In this document: in pieces, positions 18,339 through 27,154 of the stretch
Layout of the letters: the number at the start of each line of letters is the position of its first letter
Numbering within the stretch: position 1 is the stretch's first letter
Assembly (NCBI GenBank): GCA_047971485.1
Contig: JBKDZR010000138.1
Coordinates: 1-55,607, forward strand
Origin: JBKDZR01 sp047971485
Lineage (GTDB): Bacteria > Pseudomonadota > Alphaproteobacteria > Rhodobacterales > Rhodobacteraceae
DNA length: 55,607 nt
Direction: 5' to 3'
Made by a program: the position numbers and the translations under genes
The notes under the pieces: generated by a model
What the model saw: the letters and a program-made list of their open reading frames with translations, nothing else
What the model was told of the DNA's origin: nothing
The model's database searches: none

Positions 18339-19376
18339 TCAGCTGTCGTAGTCTATCACATGGCGGAGCTGATTTTCATACTCCAATGCCTTGCCGGTCC
18401 CCAGGGCCACACAGTGCAACGGTTCATCCGCCACGGAAATCGCCAGCCCGGTCTGTTCGCGCAGCGCCAGGTCCAGATCACCCAGCAGCGCGCCGCCACC
18501 AGTCAGCATCACGCCGCGATCGACGATATCGGCCGCCAGATCGGGGGGGGTGGCCTCCAGTGCGCTCATCACCGCCTCGACGATGGTCTGCACCGGTTCG
18601 GACAGGGCCTCGGCCACCTGGCTTTGGGTGATCTCGGTCTCCTTGGGGACGCCGTTCAGAAGATCCCGGCCGCGGATCTGCATCGAGGCCCCGCGCCCGT
18701 CATCGGGCATGCGCGCCGTGCCGATCGAGGTCTTGATCCGTTCGGCCGTGGCTTCGCCGATCAGCAGGTTATGCTGGCGCCGAAGATAGCTGATGATGCC
18801 CTCATCCATGCGGTCGCCGCCCACCCGGACGGACCGGGCATAGACGATATCGCCCAGTGACAGAACCGCAACCTCGGTGGTGCCGCCGCCGATATCGACA
18901 ACCATGTTGCCGGTGGGATCGGTGATCGGCATGCCCGCGCCGATGGCGGCGCCGATCGGTTCCGCGATCAGCCCTGCACGCCGGGCCCCTGCCGACAGGA
19001 CGGACTGGCGAATGGCGCGTTTTTCAACGGGGGTGGCGCCATGGGGGACGCAGACGATGATTTTGGGTTTCGAAAAGGTCGTGCGACGGTGCACCTTGCG
19101 GATGAAGTGCTTGATCATCTCTTCCGCCACGTCGAAATCGGCGATAACCCCTTCGCGCATGGGCCGGATCGCCTGGATCGACCCGGGGGTGCGGCCCAGC
19201 ATCAGTTTGGCATCCTCACCCACGGCCAGAACCTTCTTGACGCCATCCTTGACGTGATAGGCGACCACCGAGGGTTCGTTCAGGATAACCCCTTTGCCCT
19301 TGATATAGACCAGCGTGTTGGCCGTCCCCAGGTCGATCGCCATGTCCGACGAGAAGAGACCAGAAAAAATACCCAT
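18339..19376 (-). CDS. mreB: Rod-shape determining actin homologue MreB
   Basis: A 345-residue actin-like ATPase that forms membrane-bound filaments organising lateral cell-wall synthesis. The start SSDMAIDLGTANTLVYIKGKG holds phosphate-1, followed by CVPHGATPVEKRAIR, VVDIGGGTTEVAVLSLG (phosphate-2) and MLTGGGALLGDLD (adenosine). The ATG at 19376 directly precedes the conserved GIFSGLFSSDMAID; the longer open frame into the promoter is not credible. First gene of the mre operon; the promoter region (19377-19614) also carries a CtrA-type box. Confidence 0.98.
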   Translation of the reverse strand: MGIFSGLFSSDMAIDLGTANTLVYIKGKGVILNEPSVVAYHVKDGVKKVLAVGEDAKLMLGRTPGSIQAIRPMREGVIADFDVAEEMIKHFIRKVHRRTTFSKPKIIVCVPHGATPVEKRAIRQSVLSAGARRAGLIAEPIGAAIGAGMPITDPTGNMVVDIGGGTTEVAVLSLGDIVYARSVRVGGDRMDEGIISYLRRQHNLLIGEATAERIKTSIGTARMPDDGRGASMQIRGRDLLNGVPKETEITQSQVAEALSEPVQTIVEAVMSALEATPPDLAADIVDRGVMLTGGGALLGDLDLALREQTGLAISVADEPLHCVALGTGKALEYENQLRHVIDYDS

Positions 19377-19538
19377 GTGCCCGGCGCCTTGTGCTGCCCT
19401 CAGTTCTTGATGGCGAGTCGCGCCCACCTTGTTGGCGCGCTTATAAGGACGCCCGTGCCGGGAAGAAAGGCCCGAGGCGATCCCGGGGCGGCAAATCGCC
19501 CGTTCCTGCACCTGCGCGCGACTATATCGGTGCGAATA

Positions 19539-19553
19539 TTAACCCGAAATTAA
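19539..19553. promoter_or_regulatory. perfect TTAA-N7-TTAA box (CtrA-type)
   Basis: TTAACCCGAAATTAA fits the CtrA consensus TTAA-N7-TTAA exactly. It lies 163 bases upstream of mreB and 62 bases upstream of the VPLPA-CTERM gene, in their shared divergent promoter region. The match is by eye; in GC-rich DNA such a spaced pair is rare by chance. Confidence 0.5.
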
Positions 19554-19614
19554 TGCTGTCGCAGGACCATAGCCCCTTACCGGTCGATATGGGCCTGAGT
19601 TTTATCAAATTAAG

Positions 19615-20388
19615 GTGGTTTGGGTGGCTTTCTCCCTGCTCCGCATTGTCGTGCCTGTTTGGGTGGCTGTTCTGCCGGTCACGCTTCAGGCGGCCCCGGT
19701 GGATCTGTCCGCCTGGGTCGGCGAAGGGAATGGTCAGTGGCAACTGGCGGTCGGTGACAATTCCGTGCTGCAGCGGCGCAATGGCACGCCGAGCGTGTTT
19801 CACGATGGCAGCAACAGTCAGGGCCGGTCGCTGAAGGGCACCATCACCGTCGACACCAATGGCGATGACGATTTCATCGGCTTCGTTTTGGGCTACCAGG
19901 CCGGGGATCTGACCAACAGCGCCGCCGATTACCTGCTGATCGACTGGAAACAGCGGACGCAATCCCTGGGATCGCTGGGAACCGCGCAGGAAGGCCTGGC
20001 GATTTCGCGGGTTCAGGGCGTTCTGGGCGATGACGCCGGGGCCTGGTCCCATGACAGCACCGCCGGCGTGACCGAACTGGCCCGGGGTGCCACGCTTGGA
20101 TCGACCGGCTGGGCGGATCGGACGACCTACAGCTTCGATCTGACCTTCAGCGCGACGCTGGTCGAGGTTTTTGTGGATGGCACCAGAGAGCTGTCCATCA
20201 CCGGACAGTTCAGCGACGGGGCGTTCGGGTTCTACAACTATTCCCAGGCGCAGGTGCGCTATGCCGGGATCGTCGAGGATATCCTGCCGCCCGCGACTGT
20301 TCCTGTGCCGGGGGCGCTGCCGCTGCTGGGGGCCGGGCTGGGGATGATCGGCCTGATGCGCCGTTTCGGACGGTACGCTGCCGCTTGA
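19615..20388 (+). CDS. VPLPA-CTERM surface protein with a thrombospondin C-terminal-like domain
   Basis: A 257-residue exported protein. The N-terminus is a signal peptide (VVPVWVAVLPVTLQAAPVD). The body resembles the thrombospondin C-terminal lectin-like fold: NGDDDFIGFVLGYQ, YLLIDWKQ, GLAISRVQG and GAFGFYNYSQAQVRYAGI. The C-terminus VPVPGALPLLGAGLGMIGL followed by RRFGR is a PEP-CTERM-like sorting tail of the VPLPA type, cleaved by an exosortase. The start is a GTG: 19615, or 19624 which has AAGGTGG at a good distance. No exosortase lies in the window. Role unknown; probably cell surface or extracellular matrix. Confidence 0.8.
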   Translation: MVWVAFSLLRIVVPVWVAVLPVTLQAAPVDLSAWVGEGNGQWQLAVGDNSVLQRRNGTPSVFHDGSNSQGRSLKGTITVDTNGDDDFIGFVLGYQAGDLTNSAADYLLIDWKQRTQSLGSLGTAQEGLAISRVQGVLGDDAGAWSHDSTAGVTELARGATLGSTGWADRTTYSFDLTFSATLVEVFVDGTRELSITGQFSDGAFGFYNYSQAQVRYAGIVEDILPPATVPVPGALPLLGAGLGMIGLMRRFGRYAAA

Positions 20389-20452
20389 TCGCGGACAGAC
20401 CCGTCCGACCGAAAAGGCCGGTACGACAGCAACGGCCCATCCTGAAGGAAAC

Positions 20453-20473
20453 GGCCCCGCGTGATGCGGGGCC
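20453..20473. terminator. bidirectional terminator between convergent genes
   Basis: Perfect 8-bp stem GGCCCCGC/GCGGGGCC with a 5-base loop. On the plus strand ATTCGTTTT follows, and on the minus strand GTTTCC follows. It lies 65 bases after the surface-protein gene and 8 bases after the leuA stop, so it probably serves both. Confidence 0.75.
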
Positions 20474-20480
20474 ATTCGTT

Positions 20481-22037
<1,557 letters not shown>

Positions 22038-22131
22038 CAGTTTTCATTCCTTGAAGGTCGTCTGGTTGCCCCTTGGGCGGTCTGCTTTGGCGCGGCACGT
22101 TTCCCCTGAGCGGTCGCGCCGAACGGCACGC
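22038..22131 (-). promoter_or_regulatory. leu attenuator region between leader peptide and leuA
   Basis: Contains competing structures in the leuA leader. A hairpin has a 7-bp stem CTGAGCG/CGCTCAG (22106-22112 with 22129-22135, overlapping the leader stop). GGCGCG/CGCGCC (22089-22094 with 22115-22120) is an alternative. The Leu-codon run (22145-22158) can pair with 22075-22087 through TCTGCTT/AAGCAGA plus GGGC/GCCC. No clear T-run is visible, so whether control acts on transcription or on leuA translation is open. Confidence 0.55.
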
Positions 22132-22221
22132 TCAGAGGCGGCTAAGAAGCAGAAGCCCGGACAGGGGTTGGGCCGCGCGGGGCGCGGTCAGGTCCGGGAC
22201 GTATGACAACAGCGTGGTCAT
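22132..22221 (-). CDS. leuL: leu leader peptide (29 residues)
   Basis: A 29-codon reading frame starting ATG at 22221 with AAGG upstream, ending TGA 94 bases before leuA. It has nine leucines, including four in a row near the end (PLSGLLLLSRL, codons CTT CTG CTT CTT). Such a Leu run just upstream of alternative hairpins is the hallmark of ribosome-mediated attenuation: when charged tRNA-Leu is scarce the ribosome stalls and leuA is expressed. The assignment rests on composition and position. Confidence 0.7.
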   Translation of the reverse strand: MTTLLSYVPDLTAPRAAQPLSGLLLLSRL

Positions 22222-22291
22222 GGCGCCCTTATACAGCCCGTCGGGTCGAATGAAAGCCTGAAATCGCCCCCCGGGCCGATCTGTGGCCCGC

Positions 22292-23731
22292 TTACTGCGC
22301 CTCTGCCGGGGGTGCGCCGGCGCGGTCATCGGCCTGGACCAGCACGCCATTGCGCCACTGGCCGGAGAGAACCTCACCCGAGGCATAGGTCAGGATGCCG
22401 GTTCCGCTGCGGATGCCGGCATCCAGGTCGCCTTCGTAGATATCGCCGGTTTCATAGGTGATCCGGCCATGTCCGGTGATCTGTCCGTCGCGCCAATCGC
22501 CGCGATAGGTCATCTCGCCGGGAATGGTCAGGGTGCCCTGGCCGTCGAACAGGTCGTTGCGGAACGTGCCCTCATAGAGCGCGCCGTTGGCATAGACCGC
22601 CTGGCCCTCGCCGTTGCGCAGCCCGGCCTGCCACTGGCCGTCATAGCTGTAGCCGTCCGGCGCGGTCAGCTTGCCTTGTCCGTGCTGCCGGCCATCGGCG
22701 AACCCGCCGGTATAGGTTACGCCATTGGCCCGCCTTGAGGTGCCCTGACCGTCGATGATTCCGGCCCGCCAGCCGCCTTCATAGCTGTCGCCGCCGGGAT
22801 AGACGATGCGCCCGCGGCCATCGGGCTGGTTGGCGGCGAACCCGCCCTCATAGACCGTGCCGTCGGGATAGATCAGCCGGCCATGGCCCTGATGTTCGCC
22901 CGCCTCCCAGGCCCCGTCATAGAGATAGCCGTCGCCGCCCCGAAAGGTGCCCGTGCCGGTGCGCAGATCCGCCCGGAACGCGCCTTCATAGACATCGCCA
23001 TTGGCATAGGTCATCTTGCCGTTGCCTTCGCGGCGGCCATCGACCAGCACCCCTTCGTAGATATCGCCGTTGACATAGCGGACACGGCCAAAGCCGGACA
23101 TCTGGTCCTCGACCCAGCCGCCAGCATAGCTGAACCCGTCCGACATGGTCAGGGTGCCGGTGCCGTTGCGTTTGTCGGACCGCATTTCGCCCTGATAGGT
23201 GGATCCGTCGGGGTAGGTGATGCTGGCCTCGCCGGTGCGCAGCCCGTTCAGCCATCCGCCTTCATAATGATACCCGTCGGGCCGGGTCCAGGTGCCCTGG
23301 CCGTTGCGGGCGTTGTCGCTGAAATCCCCCTGATAGACCGAGCCATCGGGGTAGCTGGCCGTTGCCGGACCGTCGAGCGCGCCTGCCTGCCAGGTGCCGA
23401 TGATGTCGGTGCCGTCCTTCAGGGTGACCTTGCCCTGGCCCTGGGGTTCGCCGTTCACGAAGGCGCCCTCATAGACGGATCCGTCAACGAAGGTGGCCAC
23501 GCCGTGCCCGGACCGTTCGCCGGCAACCCAATCGCCATCGTAGGAATAGCCGTTGGGCAGGGTGTAGCGCCCGCTGCCATCGGGTTTGCCGTCGGTCATC
23601 TGGCCCTGGTAAACGCCGCCATTTGGATATTGCTGGGTGATTTCCGCCCGCGTGTCCTGTGCCGCCGCAAAGCTTGCCCAGCCTGTCAGCACCGCTGCCG
23701 CCAGTCCTGCCGTGTTCCACCGTTTCGCCAT
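22292..23731 (-). CDS. MORN-repeat protein with signal peptide
   Basis: A 479-residue exported protein made almost wholly of 18 complete and one partial MORN repeats of exactly 23 residues (for example YANGDVYEGAFRADLRTGTG), forming a long beta-hairpin rod. A signal peptide (residues 1-24, ending FAAAQ) is followed directly by the repeats. Units tend to alternate between a VYEG-F type and a GYSYDG-W type, suggesting growth by duplication of a 46-residue pair. ATG at 23731 is chosen because the signal peptide begins there. Family members often scaffold membranes or proteins; the function here is unknown. It stands alone upstream of the leu leader. Confidence 0.88.
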   Translation of the reverse strand: MAKRWNTAGLAAAVLTGWASFAAAQDTRAEITQQYPNGGVYQGQMTDGKPDGSGRYTLPNGYSYDGDWVAGERSGHGVATFVDGSVYEGAFVNGEPQGQGKVTLKDGTDIIGTWQAGALDGPATASYPDGSVYQGDFSDNARNGQGTWTRPDGYHYEGGWLNGLRTGEASITYPDGSTYQGEMRSDKRNGTGTLTMSDGFSYAGGWVEDQMSGFGRVRYVNGDIYEGVLVDGRREGNGKMTYANGDVYEGAFRADLRTGTGTFRGGDGYLYDGAWEAGEHQGHGRLIYPDGTVYEGGFAANQPDGRGRIVYPGGDSYEGGWRAGIIDGQGTSRRANGVTYTGGFADGRQHGQGKLTAPDGYSYDGQWQAGLRNGEGQAVYANGALYEGTFRNDLFDGQGTLTIPGEMTYRGDWRDGQITGHGRITYETGDIYEGDLDAGIRSGTGILTYASGEVLSGQWRNGVLVQADDRAGAPPAEAQ

Positions 23732-23878
23732 TCCGCCCGCTCCCTGTTGGCCGAGAGTAGTCTCTGTCGCCAAAGGCCTATGCGATTAGGCAAGAAACGG
23801 CAACGGGGCCCTCGGTCGGGGTTTACCTTCTTGTGCCCCGAGGTCAGGTTGGCAGCGCGGAACAAAGGAGAAGATGCG

Positions 23879-24877
23879 ATGCAGACACGTCGGATGGGTG
23901 CACAGGGACCAGAGGTTTCGGCCGTCGGGATCGGGGCGATGTCGTTTTCGGATTTTTACGGGCCGACGACGGATGAGGCGTCGATGGCGATTCTGGACGC
24001 CGCAATGGATCTGGGGATCACCCATATCGACACATCGAACATCTATGGCATGGGGCGGTCGGAAACGGTGATCGGGCGCTGGCTGGCGGCCAATCCCGGG
24101 GCCCGTGACCAAGTCTATCTGGCGACGAAGGCCGGCATTTCCCGCAATGCCCGGGGTGAGCGTTGTTTCGACAACAGTGCCGCGCACCTGACCGGCGAGT
24201 TGGAGAAAAGCCTGCAAAAGCTGGGCACGGACGCGGTGGATCTGTTCTACGTCCATCGCCGCGATTCGTCGGTCGAGATCGAGGAGGTCGCCGAAACCCT
24301 TGCCGGGATCGTGAAATCGGGCAAGGCCAAGGCGGTGGGGTTCTCGGAAATCGCCCCGACCTCGCTGCGCCGTGCGGCGGCGGTGTGTCCTATCGCGGCG
24401 GTGCAGTCGGAATATTCGTTGGCCACGCGCTTTGTCGAACTGGGGCTGGTTGAGGCTTGCGCTGAAACGGATACGGCGTTGGTGGCGTTTTCACCCGTGG
24501 CGCGCACCCTGCTGACCGATCGGCCGATGACGCCCGAGCGGGCGGCGGAGCTGCCCTTCTGCAAGGACAATCCGCGCTTCATGGGCCGTAACCTGACGGC
24601 CAATATCGCCGCGACCGAACCCTTCCGCGCCTATGCCGCCGAGATCGGTGAACCCACGGCGGCTCTGGCCATTGCCTGGTTGCTGACCCGGGGCGATCAT
24701 GTCCTGCCGATCCCAGGCACCCGCAGCGTGAACCACCTGAAGGAACTGGCGCGCGGCGGTGAGATGATCCTGACGCCGGATCAGGTTGCCCGGATCGAGG
24801 CGATCCTGCGGCCCGGCTGGACCCATGGGGATCGCTACTCGGCCGAGCAATGGATCGGCCCCGAGCGCTTTTGCTGA
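23879..24877 (+). CDS. Aldo/keto reductase
   Basis: A 332-residue NADPH-dependent oxidoreductase of the AKR superfamily. The catalytic tetrad is recognisable: Asp and Tyr in HIDTSNIYGMG, Lys in YLATKAGI and His in LFYVHRRD. The cofactor-binding C-terminus has IPGTRSVNHLKE. ATG at 23879 has AAAGGAG at 23864-23870; the open frame running further upstream is antisense to the MORN gene and is not used. It resembles the AKR group of general stress protein 69/YhdN type, with unknown physiological substrate. nadE follows 61 bases later. Confidence 0.92.
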   Translation: MQTRRMGAQGPEVSAVGIGAMSFSDFYGPTTDEASMAILDAAMDLGITHIDTSNIYGMGRSETVIGRWLAANPGARDQVYLATKAGISRNARGERCFDNSAAHLTGELEKSLQKLGTDAVDLFYVHRRDSSVEIEEVAETLAGIVKSGKAKAVGFSEIAPTSLRRAAAVCPIAAVQSEYSLATRFVELGLVEACAETDTALVAFSPVARTLLTDRPMTPERAAELPFCKDNPRFMGRNLTANIAATEPFRAYAAEIGEPTAALAIAWLLTRGDHVLPIPGTRSVNHLKELARGGEMILTPDQVARIEAILRPGWTHGDRYSAEQWIGPERFC

Positions 24878-24938
24878 AGCCCGCGCTTCCCCCCGATCCC
24901 CCGGCGCCGTAGAGAGGGCCAACCGCAGGAGGCCACCC

Positions 24939-26615
24939 ATGTCCGAACCCGAAAAGATCCGCCTGACCCTGGCCCAGATGAACCCCCGTGTCGGCGATCT
25001 GGACGGCAATGCCGCGCTGGCCACTGCCGCCTGGCATGAGGGGCGGGCCGCCGGTGCTGTCCTGGTGGCGATGCCGGAGATGTTCATCACTGGCTATCAG
25101 ATCCAGGATTTGGTGATGAAACCGGCCTTCATCACGGCGGCCATGGCGCGGATTGACCGGCTGGCCGAGGATTTGGCCAAGGATGGGGCAGATGGGCCGG
25201 CGCTGGCCATCGGCGGGCCATGGCTGGCCGAAGGCAAGCTTTATAATGCCTATCACATTTGCCACGAGGGCCGGGTTGTCGCGCGCATTTTCAAGCACGA
25301 ATTGCCCAACAGCGCGGTCTTCGATGAAAAGCGGCTTTATGATCCCGGTCCGATTTCCGGCCCGTTCCGGCTGGGTCCGATCCGTATCGGCAGCCCGATC
25401 TGCGAAGATGCCTGGCATGGGGATGTGGCCGAGGCCCAGGCGGAAAGCGGTGCCCAGATCCTGCTGGTGCCCAACGGATCCCCCTATCACCGGGGCAAAC
25501 GCGACCTGCGCCTGACCCATATGGTCGCCCGGGTGATCGAGACCGGCCTGCCGCTGATCTATCTGAACATGACCGGCGGGCAGGACGATCAGGTGTTTGA
25601 CGGCGGCAGCTTTGGCTTGAACCCCGGCGGTGTGCTGGCCTTCCAGATGCCGGCTTTCGATGAGGCGATCACCCATATCGACCTGCGTCACGGGCAATCC
25701 GGCTGGCGGATCGAGGATGGTCCGCGTGTGGATCAGCCCGATGACTGGGAACAGGATTACCGGGCCATGTGTGTGGGCCTGCGCGATTACCTGAAGAAGA
25801 CCGGGTTCTCCAAGGTTGTGCTGGGCCTCTCGGGGGGGATCGACAGTGCCCTTGTGGCGGCCATTGCCACCGATGCGCTGGGGCCGGAGAATGTGCGCTG
25901 CGTTATGCTGCCTTCGCAATATACCAGTCGCGAAAGCCTGGAAGATGCCGCCCAGGTTGCCGCCAATCTGGGGGTGCATCTGGATGAGGTGCCGATCACC
26001 GGCCCGCGTGCCGCCGTGACCGAGGCGCTGGCGCCGCTGTTCGCGGGGCTTGGGGCCGATCTGACCGAGGAAAACATCCAGTCCCGCCTGCGCGGCGTGA
26101 TCCTGATGGCGCTCTCCAACAAATTCGGGGAAATCCTGCTGACCACGGGCAACAAATCTGAGGTCGCGGTGGGCTATGCCACGATCTATGGCGACATGGC
26201 GGGGGGCTATAACCCGATCAAGGATCTCTACAAGACCCGCGTGTTCGAGACCTGCCGCTGGCGCAACCGGGTCCATCGCGACTGGATGAAGGGGCCGGCC
26301 GGCACGGTGATCCCGCCCCGGGTGATCGACAAGCCCCCCACGGCCGAGCTGCGCGAGGATCAGAAGGATGAGGACAGCCTGCCGCCCTATGAGCATCTCG
26401 ACCGGATGCTGGAGGCGCTGATCGACGACGAGAAATCCGTGTCAGAGGTGGTGGGCATGGGCTATGATCGCGAGATTGTCGAAAAGATCGAGCGGCTGAT
26501 TTACAACAGCGAATACAAGCGCTTTCAGTCCGCGCCGGGCCCTCGCCTGACCCATCGTGCCTTCTGGCTGGACCGCCGTTACCCCATCGCCAATGCCTGG
26601 CGGGATCGGGGGTAG
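24939..26615 (+). CDS. nadE: Glutamine-dependent NAD+ synthetase
   Basis: A 558-residue two-domain enzyme making NAD+ from deamido-NAD with glutamine as nitrogen donor. The N-terminal nitrilase-like glutaminase has its Glu-Lys-Cys triad in PEMFITGYQ, FKHELPN and SPICEDAWHG. The C-terminal synthetase has the ATP-binding loop LGLSGGIDSALVA and NKFGEILLTTGNKSE. ATG at 24939 is preceded by AGGAGG at 24927-24932. It lies just downstream of the aldo/keto reductase gene and may be co-transcribed. Confidence 0.96.
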   Translation: MSEPEKIRLTLAQMNPRVGDLDGNAALATAAWHEGRAAGAVLVAMPEMFITGYQIQDLVMKPAFITAAMARIDRLAEDLAKDGADGPALAIGGPWLAEGKLYNAYHICHEGRVVARIFKHELPNSAVFDEKRLYDPGPISGPFRLGPIRIGSPICEDAWHGDVAEAQAESGAQILLVPNGSPYHRGKRDLRLTHMVARVIETGLPLIYLNMTGGQDDQVFDGGSFGLNPGGVLAFQMPAFDEAITHIDLRHGQSGWRIEDGPRVDQPDDWEQDYRAMCVGLRDYLKKTGFSKVVLGLSGGIDSALVAAIATDALGPENVRCVMLPSQYTSRESLEDAAQVAANLGVHLDEVPITGPRAAVTEALAPLFAGLGADLTEENIQSRLRGVILMALSNKFGEILLTTGNKSEVAVGYATIYGDMAGGYNPIKDLYKTRVFETCRWRNRVHRDWMKGPAGTVIPPRVIDKPPTAELREDQKDEDSLPPYEHLDRMLEALIDDEKSVSEVVGMGYDREIVEKIERLIYNSEYKRFQSAPGPRLTHRAFWLDRRYPIANAWRDRG

Positions 26616-26713
26616 GGGCTGCACTGGACGGGGGCGCCTGCGGGTGATCGTTTGAGGGGGGGGCTTTGCGGGGGACGGAGCGGCCGTTGGACAGAACTGT
26701 CACCAACCCCCGT

Positions 26714-26830
26714 CGGCGCGGAAACAAGCCCGCAGGGCGCCGCGCATCGACGGGCCGCCCCCCGGCACGGCGATTGGCTGTCACAGTCGCGAACCTCAGA
26801 GGTCGCGCTGCCACGGCCACCATAAAGCGC
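26714..26830. repeat. dispersed intergenic repeat, copy 2
   Basis: Aligns over its whole length with 12606-12725. The 5' hairpin stem CGGCGC/GCGCCG (26714-26719 with 26737-26742) and the 3' block CCACGGCCACCATAAA are conserved, while the middle differs by many substitutions and small indels. Opposite-strand reading frames in the two copies are not conserved as protein, so this is a DNA or RNA element. Confidence 0.7.
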
Positions 26831-26987
26831 ACCCGATCCGGCCTTGGATCGCCGCACCGCGGCCCGTCGATGCGCGGCTTGGTCTGGTGTTTCAGTGTCA
26901 GTAAAGCCCTCAACCCATCATTCGTTAACGAGCGTACAGGCTATTCTTCGGGGCTGTTGGTATCGGGCCTTTGTACAGAGAACCGAC

Positions 26988-27110
26988 ATGTCATTTTCCA
27001 AGCCGCTCGTGCAAACGGATGGTGGCTTTCGGATGGCCCATATGCCTTCCAGACAACGTCGCCACTGGCATCCCGCGTCAAATCGGGTATGTGAGACGGT
27101 GATCCGCTGA
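26988..27110 (+). CDS. possible 40-residue protein, doubtful
   Basis: Open frame starting MSFSKPLVQTDGGFRMAHMP, rich in Arg and His towards the end, 44 bases before lepA. The purine stretch AGAGAAC upstream is only a weak ribosome-binding site. I do not recognise a family; it may be chance. Confidence 0.22.
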   Translation: MSFSKPLVQTDGGFRMAHMPSRQRRHWHPASNRVCETVIR

Positions 27111-27154
27111 CCAGACCACGCGCCGCCCCGGCCCAGAGAGATACCCATCCGCCC

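Larger units (their letters stand above)
26616..27154. other. 539-base intergenic stretch between nadE and lepA
   Basis: Holds copy 2 of the dispersed repeat (26714-26830) and a doubtful 40-codon open frame (26988-27110). The remaining bases show nothing I recognise apart from the presumed lepA promoter near its end. Confidence 0.6.

Noticed and set aside
22292..23731. Regular 69-base periodicity suggesting a CRISPR-like array
   Set aside because: The period is a codon-level image of 23-residue MORN repeats; the units are too diverged to be direct repeats with spacers.
22883..23878. Long upstream extension of the aldo/keto reductase frame
   Set aside because: It is antisense to the MORN repeats, whose periodic bases keep several frames open; a good ribosome-binding site precedes 23879.
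24579..26396. 605-codon open frame antisense to nadE
   Set aside because: Shadow of the high-GC nadE gene; its composition is typical of antisense frames.
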